Of a DNA stretch of 44,007 nt, positions 22,973-35,090 are shown piece after piece (position 1 is the stretch's first letter; the number at the start of each line of letters is the position of its first letter). A program made the translations under genes and the position numbers. The stretch is taken from assembly GCF_000003605.2 (NCBI RefSeq), contig NW_003124902.1:436418-480424 (forward strand), given 5' to 3'. Below the pieces are notes generated by a model. The model searched no databases. It was given only the letters and a program-made list of their open reading frames with translations, and was not told where the DNA came from. The DNA comes from Saccoglossus kowalevskii (Eukaryota > Hemichordata > Enteropneusta > Harrimaniidae).

Positions 22973-23072
22973 ATGGCACTGTGGTGTATTCATTATATTT
23001 TAATAATATTACATGTGTTAGTGCGTTCTACTTCAATATTAAATGTTAGTCGCAAAGGCAGTAACATTTTAA
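22973..23072 (+). CDS. First exon with signal peptide, unknown gene, left copy
   Basis: An ATG begins a signal-peptide-like sequence (MALWCIHYILIILHVLVRST) followed by a short polar stretch and a strong donor (TTTTAA|GTAAGTGT) at 23,073, in phase 1. The right arm has the same signal sequence and donor at 40,775-40,680, but that exon is 96 bases long, ending in phase 0. The two copies therefore could not both splice to the same downstream exon in frame. I could not identify following exons in the next kilobases. The family is unknown. Confidence 0.5.
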
Positions 23073-24606
23073 GTAAGTGTACTTAATCAATTTTGTCATA
23101 TATCTGATATAACGTTAAGCCTATCGTATATTTGCATCAGAGTGACATATTGTACATAAACACGAATATTTGAAATAAGTTGCTTGATTGCCATCCCAAT
23201 ACCAAATGCCATGCGATACCAAAGACCTACGTTTTTAATTAAGCAGCTAACCTAGGTTAAAACAAATATGTGCTTTGACTACTTCTAATATAATTTGGAA
23301 ATGAACATGGTGGTGCTTTGGTTGCACATTGTAATGCAAATGATTTAATAACTAGCGACTAGAAAAAAAAACAATAATCGTTTTGAAATAAGTCGATAAT
23401 ATTTAACCTGGTTTCGCTTTTTAATCTCATTTAATTTAATTTTCGTTTTTTTTAAACTATTTTTTACAATACACAATTATCACTGTCTGAATTCAGTTTA
23501 TTTAGTTCACCTATTTGTAATATTGAAATTATTATAAATGACAAATATATTATATAACAATAATTCAATGCCAGAAATGTATTTCTTGCTATTCAAATAT
23601 TTCAGTTACAGCAAATATTATTATTACTCTTTAGTATTGATCCGATAATTTGAAGGCTATCAATGCAGCTGTTTGTTTGTTCAGATATTGTTTTTTTTTG
23701 CAACATTATATTATTATTATTATGTATCTTCCAATATAAATATCAATTTGCATTTATTTTATTTTATTACTACTGTATCTACTACCCTCTATATTTAAAA
23801 GAAAACGGGGATAAAAATGTATCACTTGGATCGCTGGAACATTTATGGACATTCATATTACATTAAGTAAATTCAGTTGATTCACAAACCGACACAATAA
23901 TAGTTCCCCTTCTTACATCATACATTTCAAAGGTCACACATATACACGCTTTGGGCAGTATATGTTGGTGAAAATTAAAGAACCATGAGTGCATAATACT
24001 GGTGAGATCTCAGCTTATCGTATAACTTGGCTTTTGTGGCAAAAGCATATTTGTTTTCTCTAATTTCATGTCTATGCATGTAATTAATTCAATTTAATTT
24101 AATTTAGTCGTCTTAATGCTTACATTCCATGTTCATTTTTCTCACGGCAATTCTGTTCATTTTATTTTATTATTACAATGTACTATTATCTGTCAACTGT
24201 TTCTTATCAGTAATATTGACAAATAATTTTGCTATTCATTGAGCAGACACTTTTCCAATATGTGTTATGAAACCAGTGCTTTTATGTACATGTTATTTAT
24301 ATTATCATCTGCTAGGCTGTTTACTATAAAATGGGCCACTGACTCAATTAGTTCAGTAGAACGTAATATAACGCGGATTTTTATTGTTGATTTGTTCATC
24401 TAGCCGTGATGTGCACTAAAAAAGTACAATATTGTATATATTTAGGGTTAGATATTAAACACGACTAAATGTTAACCATTCATTATTCACAACTACTGCA
24501 GCGTATTCTCCCCAAACACGTAAGTTGAAAGGTCACTATGTCACTGTATGTCATAGCATACCGGCAGCTGTTTGAAAATATATATCTTTGTAACTTGCAA
24601 GTTTCT
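23073..24606. other. Non-coding stretch, left arm
   Basis: Very AT-rich. Open frames such as 23,663-23,866 are low-complexity hydrophobic readings. At about 24,030 it lacks the 2.8 kb found in the right arm. A hydrophobic frame starting MFIFLTAILFI near 24,130 is closed early here. Confidence 0.45.
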
Positions 24607-24715
24607 GACGTTTAAAGAGAAATCGTGTCTCATCAGCCACTGCCGAATCGTGGAGGAATGTAAAATGTTGACTTCTGAGACTCAATTACAAAAACTCTCA
24701 TACAGACTATTTTAA
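24607..24715 (+). pseudogene. Tail remnant of the CHST-type sulfotransferase, left copy
   Basis: Only the last part of the gene remains. It matches the right-arm gene at the KR-rich stretch (GACGTTTAAAGAG at 24,607) and at the C terminus (MLTSETQLQKLSYRL, stop at 24,713-24,715). About 1.02 kb upstream (right-arm 35,270-36,290) is missing, and a further deletion of roughly 75 bases removes the segment before the final MLTSET stretch. The downstream AATAAA (24,775-24,780) is still present. Confidence 0.8.
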
Positions 24716-25219
24716 GGATACATTTCTCTTTTAATTGTTTATGAATATTCCCGTGTATGCTCATTTTGTACTATAATAAATATACAGCAAATTATTGGTT
24801 AGTGATATTATAATGGATATGGTCAATACTTTTTACAGAGCGTTATTTGCAACTTCAAGCTGAAATACCAACACTTTGTTCTTTTATCGGCTGTCAGATT
24901 GTAATTATAATAATCAATATGATGAGTATGCAATGGAGACATTTACCTGTCATATGTTTAGCAAAGTTAATATTATGTGAACAATACAAATACAGCTAAA
25001 ACACACACGCAAATATCTCCCGAAAAAGTAGAATATCAACGCCAGTTGACATGAAAAATCTGAATAAGCACATGCCCATCCATTAATTCATTAAGACTTT
25101 CTACATAATACAAATGATACTAAGCCAATCTGCCGAGGTAAATGACAAATACTTGAATTTTAAAATAAAATAACGTTTTCCTACAAAACTTAGACTTAGC
25201 AACTTAGTCAGAGTAACCA
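24716..25219. other. Intergenic, left arm
   Basis: Former 3' flank of the lost sulfotransferase. Matches 34,620-35,090 in reverse complement. No gene seen. Confidence 0.5.
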
Positions 25220-28200
25220 TATTGTAAGGGAGCATATGTATTCACGTCCTTTTATACACGCACAGTTTTTATTTCAGTACGATCAATTCTATATCTTTTT
25301 TCTCCGAGAAGCCCCGCGATTACCGGGTAGGAAACCACTTGTTTGATTTTGATCACCACCCTAAATCACAAGCACACCTGCTAGATTCCATTTGTTCTTC
25401 AAAAGTTGTAAACATTCTTTGTTATGTAAATCACAAGCACACCTGGTAGATTCCAATTGTCCTTCCAGAGTAATAAACAAGTATGACATGTAAATCGCCT
25501 TTTTGACAGTTAACACACGACAATGTACACAGGTTCTTTCCATGACTCGATGCACACTACTATTTGCAATGTTGAGGTAATATGAACAACATAAATGATG
25601 CTGACAATGCCCATCCTCAAGACTGAACATGGACAATTTTCAGTCCAATATTCAGCAAATATACGGCCCACCGCATTACCATACTGTTCACTTGTCGTGC
25701 ATAGTTTAAATACATTAATGGCTTGTGATCAGTTTCCAAAATAAATTCTTTACCATATGAATATTGGTGAAAAATATGGAATGCCCAAATCACAGCCAAA
25801 CACTCCTTTTCAATCAATCACAGAGACTTCTCTCTTGTTAGTAATTTACAACTACCATATGCCTCTGGAAATTTTTTTTCGCATATTACAGCAATAAGCA
25901 AGCACCAAACCCAACTCCCGATTGCACCTCAAAACAAAACTCACAGTATAATAAGGCAACCTTAATATTGGTTGCTTACTAAATAGAACGTGATTTATAG
26001 CACGTTCCTGGTTATCTCCTCAGACTACCTTTCCTTGCTAAACTTTTCTTGTCCAATCACTGAGAAGAACTGCTATTGTAACAAAATTTGAAACAAAATT
26101 GTGATAATATCCAGCCATGCATAACAATGACCTCACTGGTCATACTGTTTCTTGTCTAGCTGCATGCTGTATGGCTTCTATTTTATCTGGCAATACTTGC
26201 AAAATACTGTCACCGACCTGGTGTCCAATACACCTTAAATTTGTAAAACCAAAGAATCACCTTGAAGGTCTTGCGGTTAATCTTGCCTTCTTTAAACAAG
26301 CCAAAACATTAGTTACAATATGTCCATGCTCTTCCCACGATTTTGAATAAATTAAAATTTCATCAATTAAATTAAACCTTCAAGACCTACCAACAATATA
26401 CGCAATATACGGTAGAAAGGAGGCTGGTGCATTCACGAGCCCAAATGTCATGCGTCGAAACTGATATAAAACATCAGGGGTGAGAAAGGCTGTCTTTTCT
26501 TCAGACCCCTCACTTATAAAGATCTACCAGTACCCTTGGTGAGATACATTTTGGTGAAGTACCGACCCTCTTTTAATCATGAAAATGAGTCTCGCATTGG
26601 TTCTGCAATCAATGCAGTTGGGTTTTAAATATCAATGAAAAACACCCTCTTCTTTCTTATTTACCAAAACAACTGGTGAGGCATAAGGTGACATACTCTT
26701 AACTTCTGACCACACTATATCTGTCATAGCAAATGGTAAAGGGTATGGTTTTGATCTAACTGGTTCAGATCTTATCAATTTTAGACTGTCTAGAACAGTC
26801 AGTGAGACGTCAACATTTCTCTCATAACTCCATCGATCTCTCTATGTTGATCGACATTCCACTCATGGCCAACATGACCATAAACACTGGTGAAACAGTG
26901 AACAGGTGAAAACCCTAAACTCTCCTGAGGAGTTTCTTTATAGACAAACAGTACTGGATCAAAATACTTATCTCAATCCTTGGGCCGTTCTTGACACATG
27001 TGTTTCAACACATTTTAGCATTAAACCACTCAGCCAAACTATTACATGCTGGGTGATATGGAGTAGTTATTAATTGTTTGATAAACAACACTCTGCTCAC
27101 TTCTTTCATAATGCCAGATACGAAGTGCATCCCTAAGTCAGTTAACTTCTCTGGGTACACCAAGCCTACTATTTATTCTGACTGAAGTATCAGAAACCAC
27201 CACTGAAGTAATTTCCTTTGACGCCACAACTTCAGGGTACCGTGAAGCATAGTCTACAACAGGTAAATGTACCCATGAACTCTCTCAGTCCCTGGGCTTA
27301 TCAGAACAATGAGATCCATAGCTATCATTTTAAATAGAATTTCAATCAAGGGCATATCGCCTAATGGTATCTTGCTAACTTGACCTTTGAGAGTTGTTTT
27401 TTTGACATATATCACCTTACCTAAAATACCTAATAAAATCATCCTGCACCCCAGGCCAATAAAACTGAGTTGCCACTCTATCTGTAGTCGTATTACACAG
27501 ATGACCTGCCATAACTGAAGCATAAGCAAGTGCTAGTACTTGATCATAGTATCATTAGTACAACTAATATGGTATCAATCTGATTATGCAATTAGTTTGT
27601 GCAAAACTGGCAATTGGCTTCTCATGGCCACATTCCCACTCAACTCCATCTCGTCCCTGTAAACACGGATACCTACTTGCATCTGTGCCTTCATGAACTG
27701 CAAATGTAGCACTGATTTCTTGTGAATGATTAAATGTAGTCCGATCACATGCCAGCATAGGAGCTGACTCGACCTGATGCTTGGAACTTTTATAACACTC
27801 AGGACAACCGAAGCATAGTGATTTGTATCACAATGAATTTAACAGCCTGACTTTGACTTAGATTGGCCAAATCGATCCTGTCATTTTGCTTTCTTACATG
27901 TGCTCAAGAAATGACATTTCTGATTCCGAATACCACTTTGAAAATGGTTAGATTTAACACCTGTCTGTCTGCATGCATCTCTAAATCTATCTGCTAAGTC
28001 AGCCATATTTTTAACTGACCTGGGTGACCTTTTACCCAATGGACTGAGCCAACTGTTCTACACCTATGTTTTTACCATTGATTTCCGCACCAACTTCAAA
28101 CCTTCAAGCTCATACTGTATTGCTTCGCTGAATTTATTTCGTGCTGCCAAATCATCATTATGTCAAGACAAGTAAGACACCGAGTTTTGTACTAATTGCA
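25220..28200 (-). mobile_element. Ty3/gypsy-type LTR retroelement fossil, integrase before reverse transcriptase, left copy
   Basis: Read on the minus strand. Parts in order are gag-like content (about 28,150-27,900), a segment of unclear role (about 27,760-27,560), integrase (about 27,530-26,900), reverse transcriptase (about 26,830-26,380) and RNase H (about 25,990-25,620), then an LTR-like tail with a TATAAAAGG-type box near 25,250. It is broken in many places. I found no second LTR at the gag side. The integrase-first order is that of Gmr1-like gypsy elements. The reverse-complement copy in the other arm shows that the element was in place before the inverted duplication formed. Confidence 0.8.
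25363..25464. repeat. Direct repeat of about 37 bases in the tail of the fossil
   Basis: AAATCACAAGCACACCTG plus about 19 further bases occurs at 25,363 and 25,428, 65 bases apart. The same pair is found in reverse complement near 34,331-34,432, so it predates the duplication. Confidence 0.7.
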
Positions 28201-29095
28201 ATATTCGCAGGGATTCTGCAGTTTACAGGAAACAAATTGCAAAAAAAAATAACGGTTCTGTTGTAATTGAATTAAAACTTGTAGTATTTATTTAAGTGTT
28301 AAACTTGTGGCGTAAATAACAACACTATACTAAATAAAAATAGGCCAATGGCCTGTTGCTCAACGGCTATTGGTGTTGTTTCCAGTCGTACAATAACATG
28401 CAGTCTGTAATATAAATTTAAAATATTCTTCAAAATTAGAAAACTGATATAAGTATCATTATGAAATAAGCAAATATGACAATTTTGTACTTGGCTACTA
28501 AATTTTCCAGTTGGACACCAGAAATTCAAACTTGGTTGCCAATGGCCACGAGGAAAAAAATAAAACTTTGAGGGCTGCTAAAAATATCTAAATATTGATC
28601 TTGTCAAGAAATGAAGCACCTGAAATCCTTCAACTATCGAATGTTCTGAGAAGTTTCAAAGCCATATCATTTATCATTTTTTCAGAAGTCAAAAACATAT
28701 TGATAGTTGATAGCAACGGATAGTCAGCAATACTGTAAGCTTTGCTCGACAGTGGCATGGGATTGAAAAATAGAAAAATACTGTTTCTGTTATGCGTGTT
28801 CAAGTACAATGAATGTACATGTTTTGACTGCAGTGTTGTCCACAAACTAAAATTGATGGAAGGAGCTTGGTTTGAGAATGTCAAAGTGGGCGGAGCAGTA
28901 CCAGGCCAGCCAACCCGGGCGTGGAAGTGTTTAGCCAATGTGAGTGGAGCAAGATAAAAGACATGTACATAAATTTGTTTTGTTTTATTCCCTAGAATAA
29001 CTAATGTAAAGATATCATGTATAGTGTCTGGTTATTATATTAAAACAATTATCATAATTTTGTGATTATTTATCTAAAACATCAAGTTAAATTCA
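28201..29095. other. Inner end of the left arm
   Basis: Matches 30,560-31,400 in reverse complement. It includes AT-rich sequence, a stretch near 28,320-28,530 open on the minus strand in both arms (CPTGKFSSQVQ) and a GC-richer patch at 28,860-28,960. The frames drift between arms, so I do not call a gene. Similarity ends at about 29,095. Confidence 0.5.
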
Positions 29096-29146
29096 TGAAC
29101 ATTTGACACATATTCAATAAATTGAGAAAGTCGTAAGAGTATTGCT

Positions 29147-29158
29147 TGCGCATGCGCA
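29147..29158. promoter_or_regulatory. NRF1-type palindrome
   Basis: TGCGCATGCGCA is a perfect palindrome and matches the NRF1 consensus (YGCGCAYGCGCR). It is followed by GGTCGCCATTTTT at about 29,207-29,219, which contains a YY1-like core on the minus strand. Such pairs mark CpG-type promoters in animals. Confidence 0.5.
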
Positions 29159-29950
29159 TTCTCCCATGATGATTTGCAAGTTTTTCCTAGCAAGGAGGTC
29201 GCCATTTTTCCTCATTATCGTGTTTTGGGATTTCGACAGAAACTGACAAATTGGCTGATTACGTTTCGTTACCAACACTTTCTATGCCGACATGAAACTA
29301 TGTTCTTAATACAACATTGATGTCATGGGTACAGGTCGATCGCCCAGCGACGAATTAGCCTAACAATTGACGGTGAATGCGCTTAACAGCTACCATACGA
29401 TCTATGTCGGAACACAACGTGTTATGATTTACGTTAATGTATCTGAGCTTGTTGTCAATGGTTATCACGAACGATAGATCTTAATTTATATAGTATTATA
29501 GTATTTGCAGAAGTTACTGTTGGTTTTTGTTAATCAAAATAGTATTATCGCTAAGCGAGTACCGATGTATTCACCAGTACGTCCAACTTGCACAGCTATT
29601 CGGTAAATGTATACGTACAATACGCTCCACTGGGAAAGAAATACAAATTGTTACAGATGATGAAGTCAGCAGGTTCTTTTTACTGTATTTTAATCAGCGG
29701 ATTTAGACCCTGTCCTAAAACAAGGAATAATCGCAGTTACTGACAGCATGGACCTGACTCCTTACTTCGACCTTATATATTTACGTTGCCTTCATTTCTC
29801 TTTTGTGATATTTTATTATCAAAATGTTCAAATTTTTTATGTGATTAAATAAATCTTAACAGATCATTATGAAATACAAATGTTTGAGTTTGAGTGGTTG
29901 ATACAATCAACGGGCGTGTTACATGTACCATGCGTTGTTATTGACGTTTT

Positions 29951-29964
29951 AAAATGGCGTCATC
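29951..29964 (+). promoter_or_regulatory. YY1-like motif
   Basis: AAAATGGCGTCATC resembles the YY1 core (AANATGGCG). It faces the opposite way to the similar core near 29,210, so the two could belong to divergent promoters. Motif-level evidence only. Confidence 0.3.
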
Positions 29965-30559
29965 TTGACCTTTCAATTTTTGTAAACAATGTGTCGTACG
30001 GGAAATTTCGGGTTTAAGAATGTTACTATTTCGTCTGTTTTTACAGGAGTGTTCTGTCGATTTTTCAGATTCTAACAGTTGCTTAAGTTAGCCGTGTACA
30101 TCGTACGCGAGGATAAAATCAGGCAACACGAGAAATGTTCAATTCGTTTGTGATGTTGCAGACACGTAATGGAGGGAATTTCGTCAGCAAGCAATATGTC
30201 GAGAGCCATGCATTTATCGATAAAGAAAATAGTAGTATTTCATGCATATTTATGTGTAATTTGTTGTCAATACATCATGTCGTACATCATGGCCGTTTTA
30301 CTCAACGGCGTTTGAACTCAATGTCAGTATTGCTGTAATGTTACCGGAAAACCTTTAAAGGCAGTATAATATCAGTGAAAAATGTAAATAACCGTAACAG
30401 AAAATGATATTTCTTTTAATGTTTATTCCACATAAGCTACGTTGTATTTATTTTTTACTCCATACCACCAATTATAGTCATGTCATGAGTTGGCAACTAT
30501 AACTACTCATCAATAAAAAAATGCAGGAAATGACAATGAGCATTGGAAGAAGAATTCAA

Positions 30560-31419
30560 CTTGATATTTGAGATAACTAATCACCAAATTAAGATAATTG
30601 TTTTAATATAATAACCGTACACTATACATGATATATATTCTAGGGAATAAAACAAATTTATCGATGTACATGTCCTTTATCTTGCTCCACTCACCACCTA
30701 CTGCCACGCCCACTTTTACATTCTCAGACCAAGCTCCTCCCATCAATTTAGTTTGTGGAGAACACTGCAGACAAAACCTGTATGTTCATTGTACTTGAAC
30801 ACGCTCAACAGAAACAGTATTTTTCTATTTTCTTATCTCATGCCACTGCCGAGCAAAGCTTACAGTATTGCTGACTGTCCGTTGCTATCAACTTTATGTT
30901 TTTGACTTCTGAAAAAATGATGAAAAATGATATGGCTTTGAAACTTCTCAGAACATTCGATAGTTGAAAGATCTCAGGTGCTTCATTTCATGACGATATC
31001 TTTATTTAGATATTTTAGCAGCCCTCAAAGTTAGATTTTGTTCCTGGTGGCCATTAGCAACCAAGTTTGCATTTCTTGTGTCCAACTGGGAAATTTAGTA
31101 GCCAAGTACAACATTTTCATATTTGCTTATTTCATAAAGATACTTATATCAGTTTTCTAATTTTGAAGAATATTTTAAATTTAAGTTACAGACTGCTTGT
31201 TATTTTACGACTGGAAACAACACCAATAGCCGTTGAGCAACAGGCCATTGGCCTATTGTTATTTAGTATAGTGTAGTTATTCACGCCACAAGTTTAACCC
31301 TTAAGTAAATACTACAAGTTTTATTTCAATTTCAACAGAATCTCTTAAATTGAATCTTTGCAATTTGTTTCCTGGAAACTGCAGAACCCCTGCGAATACT
31401 ACAATTAGTACAAAACTCG
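30560..31419. other. Inner end of the right arm
   Basis: Counterpart of 28,201-29,095. The CPTGKFSSQVQ-type frame at 31,067-31,276 is similar in both arms but has no recognised function. Confidence 0.45.
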
Positions 31420-34400
31420 GTGTCTTCCTTGTCTTGACATAATTATGATTTGGCAGCACGAATTAACCGAAAATCTTTAGCGAAGCAAGACAGCATGAAC
31501 TTGAAGGCTTGAAGTTGCGTGCGGAAGCTAATTGTAAAAAAATAGATGTAGAACAGTTGGCTCTGTCCATTGTGTAAAAGGTCAGTTAAAAAAATGGCTG
31601 ACTTAGCTGATAGGTTTAGAGATGCACGCAGACGGACATGTGATAAATATATGAAATCTAACCAGTTTCAAAGTGGTATTCGGAATCAGAAAGGTCAGTT
31701 CTTGAGCACAGGTCAGAAAGCAAAATGACAGACTCGATTTGGCCAATCTAAGTCAAAGTCAGGCTGTTAAATTCATTGTGATACAAATCACTATGCTTCG
31801 GTTGTCCTGAGTGTTATACAAGTTCCAAGCCTCAGGACGAGTCAGCTCCTATGTTGGCATGTGATCGGACTAGATTTAATCATTCACAAGAAATCAGTGC
31901 TACTTGTGCAGTTCATGAAGGCTCATATGTAAGTAGGCATCCGTGTTTACATGGACGAGATGGAGTTGAGTGGGCCATGAGTAGCCAATTTTTAGTATTG
32001 CCAGTTTTGCACATCTATCTGATTCAACATTAGAGCGTGCTAGGAAGTTAGTGAGTACAGGTGAGTAGTTTATCACAAGTCATAGCAATCAGCAAGGTGT
32101 GTGATGAACAAGGGGCTGATGTATAGGGAGGTTCAGTCAGCTCATGTTGATAGAGGACGAGTGTGATCCCTATTAGTTGTAGCATTGTTACTATGATCGA
32201 GTACTAGCACTTGCTCATGCGTCAGTTATGGCTGGTGTAATAAGGAGACTATAGATAGAATGACAACTCAGTTTTATTGGCCTGGGGTGCAGCATGATTT
32301 GATTAGGTATTGCAGGTAATGTGATATATGTCAGAAACCCACTCTCAAAGGTCAGGTTAGTAAGATACCATTAGGCGATATGCCTTTGATTGAGAGAGGT
32401 CATGGGTACATATACCTGTTCTAGACTATGCTTCACGGTACCCTGAAGTTGTGGCGTAAAAGAAAATTACTTCAGAGGTGCTTTCTGATACTTTATTCAG
32501 TATATATAGTAGGCTTGGTGTACCCAGATAGGTTAACTGACTTAGGGATGCACTTCGTATCTGACATTATGAAAGAAGTGAGCAGAGTGTTTGTAGTTTA
32601 TTAAACAATTAGTAACTACTCCATATCACCCAGAATGTAATAGTTTGGTTGAGCAGTTTAATGCTACTTTGAAAAATGTGTTGAAACGCATGTGTCAAGA
32701 ACGGCCCAAGGATTAGGATAGGTATTTTGACCCAGTACTGTTTGTCTATAAAGAAACTCCTCAGGAGAGTTTTGGGTATTCACCTGTTCATTTTATTTAG
32801 AACAGTGAGGGGTCCAGTGATGATTTAAGAGATGCTAATGACAAAAAAGTGGCTATAGGTGTGACAGTGACACAATACTGTGTGATAGTGGTGAATTGGG
32901 TCATCTCAGTGTTAGGAAACAAGTGTTGATTGTCATGTTTGCCTTTGAGTGGAATGTTGATCAACATAGAGAGATTGATGGAGTTATGAGAGAATTGTTG
33001 ACGTCTCACTGACTGTTCTAGACAGTCTAAAATTGGTGAGCATGATATTAAATTGGTTACATCTGAACCAGTTAGGTCAAAACCATACCCCTTACCATTT
33101 GCTATGACAGATGTAGTGTGGTCAGAAGTTAAGAGTATGTCACCTTATGCCTCACCAGTTGTTTTGGTAAATAAGAAAGGAGAGGGTGTTTTTCATTGAA
33201 ATTTAAAACCCAATTGCATTGATTGCAGAACCAATGCGAGACTCATTTTCACGATTAAAAGAGGGTCGGTACTTCACCAAAATGTATCTCACCAAGGGGT
33301 ACTGGTAGATCTTTATAAGTGAGGGGGCTGAAGAAAAGCCTTTCTCTCCTCTGATGTTTTATTTCAGTTTTGACACATGCAATTTGGGCTCGTGAAGGCA
33401 CCGGCCTCTTTTTACCGTATATTGCGTATATTGTTGGTAGGTCTTGAAGGTAGAGTTTAATTTAGTTTATGAAATTTTAATTTATTCAAAATCGTTGGAG
33501 GAGCGTACATAATGTTTTGGCTCGTTTAAAGAAGGCGGGATTAACTGAAAGACCTTCAAGATAATTCTTTAGTTTTACAAATTTAAGGTGTATTGGACAC
33601 CGGGTCGGTGAGAGTATTTTGCAATTATTGCCAGATAAAAGAGAAGCCATACAGCATGCAGCTAGACCAGAAACAGTAAGGTCATTTTTAAGCATGGCTG
33701 GATATTATCGCAATTTTGTTACAATAGCAGCTCCTCTCAGTGATTGGACCAGAAAAGCTCAGCAAGGAAAGCTAGTCTAAGGAGATAACCAAGAACGTGC
33801 TTTAAATCACTTGAAAGTTTTATTGAGTAAGCAACCAATTTTAAGGTTGCCTAATTATACTGTGAGTTTTGTTTTGAGATGCAATCAGGAGTTGGGCTTG
33901 GTGCTTGCTTATTGCAGCAATATGAGAAAAAAAATCCAGTGGCATATGCTAGTCGTAAATTACAAACAAGAGAGAAGTCTCTGTGATTGAAAAAGAATGT
34001 TAGGCTGTGATTTGGACATATTTTTCACCAATATTCATATAATAAAAAAAATATTGTGAAAATTGATCACCAGCCATTAATGTATTTACACTATGCACAA
34101 GAAGTAAACAGTATGTTATTGTGGTGGGCCGTATATTTGCTGAATATTGGACTGAAAATTGTCCATGTTCAGTCTTGATGATGGGCATTGTCAGCATCAT
34201 TTATGTTGTTCGTATTACTTCAACACTGCAAACAGAAGTGTGCATCGTGTCATGGGAAGAACCAGTGTACATTGCCGGGTTATAACTGTTAAAAAGGTGT
34301 TTTACATGTCATACTTGTTTATTACTCTGGAAGGACAATTGGAATCTACCAGGTGTGCTTGTGATTTACATAACAAAGAATGTTTACAACTTTTGAAGAA

Positions 34401-34620
34401 CAAATGGAGTCTAGCATGTGTGCTTGTGATTTAGGGTGGTGATCAAAATTAAACGAGTGGTTTCCTGCCCGGTAATAGAGGAGCTTCTCTTCGAAAAAAG
34501 AAATAGAGTTGATCGTACTGAAATAAAAAGTGTGCTTCGCCGACAAACGGAACTATGTGTGTATAAAAGGACGTGATTACATGTGCTCCCGTACAATATG
34601 GCTACTCTGACTAAGTTGCT
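31420..34620 (+). mobile_element. Ty3/gypsy-type LTR retroelement fossil, integrase before reverse transcriptase, right copy
   Basis: Plus-strand counterpart of 25,220-28,200. Gag-like content is at about 31,440-31,750. Integrase lies at about 32,040-32,800: a zinc-binding end with FYWPGVQHDLI and CDICQKPTLKGQ, then core-domain content. Reverse transcriptase is at about 33,040-33,480 (SPYASPVVLVNKKG), the connection at about 33,690 (MAGYYRNFV) and RNase H at about 33,840-34,170. The LTR-like tail has TATAAAAGG at 34,562. Broken many times. Because both arms carry it, its insertion is older than the duplication. Ends are approximate. Confidence 0.8.
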
Positions 34621-35025
34621 AAGTCTAAGTTTTGTAGGAAAACGTTATTTTATTTTAAAATTCAAGCATTTATCAATTACCTAGGCAGATTGGCTTAATA
34701 TCATTTGTATTATGTAGAAAGTCTTAATGAATTAATGGATGGGCATGTGCTTATTCTGATTTTTCATGTCAACTGGCGTTGATATTCTACTTTTCGGGAG
34801 ATATTTGCGTGTGTGTTTTCGCTGTATTTGTATTGTTAACTTTGCTAAACATATGACAGGTAAATGTCTTCATTGCACATCTATCATATTGATTATCATA
34901 ATTACAATCTGAGAGCCGATACAAAAACAATGTGTTGGTATTTGAGCTTGAAGTTGCAAATAACACTCTGTAAAAAGTATTGACCATATCCATTATAATA
35001 TCACTAATCAATAATTTGCTGTATA
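34621..35025. other. Intergenic, right arm
   Basis: 3' flank of the sulfotransferase gene, matching 24,780-25,220. No gene seen. Confidence 0.5.
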
Positions 35026-35031
35026 TTTATT
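35026..35031 (-). terminator. Poly(A) signal of the CHST-type gene
   Basis: AATAAA on the minus strand, about 60 bases after the stop. Conserved in the left arm at 24,775-24,780 although the gene there is lost. Confidence 0.6.
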
Positions 35032-35090
35032 ATAGTACATAATGAACATACACGAGAATATTCATGAACAATTAACAGAAAAATGTACCC

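Larger units (their letters stand above)
19744..29095 (+). repeat. Left arm of a very large inverted duplication
   Basis: Reverse-complement match to 30,560-44,007. Anchor pairs seen by eye are 19,744 with the window end, 20,414-20,438 with 43,312-43,336, 21,198-21,478 with 42,987-42,707, 22,078-22,290 with 41,927-42,139, 22,973 with 40,775, about 24,000 with 39,745, about 24,100 with 36,810, 24,700 with 35,100, 25,800 with 33,990, and about 28,990 with 30,645. In the first 350 bases identity is about 97%; parts of the fossil element look nearer 90%. The arm has lost about 1.02 kb (the sulfotransferase body) and has a left-only segment at about 20,652-21,196. Confidence 0.93.
29096..30559. 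other. Single-copy spacer at the centre of the inverted duplication
   Basis: About 1.46 kb between the arms with no internal inverted copy that I can see. It is less AT-rich than its surroundings and carries promoter-like motifs (an NRF1-type palindrome and two YY1-like cores). The frame at 30,135-30,338 is unrecognised. No exon could be supported. Confidence 0.6.

Noticed and set aside
23663-23866. 67-codon hydrophobic plus-strand frame
   Set aside because: Made of T-rich low-complexity sequence; not kept in the right arm.
28742-28957. 71-codon frame in the inner left arm
   Set aside because: The frame is not conserved in the right arm, although the DNA is.
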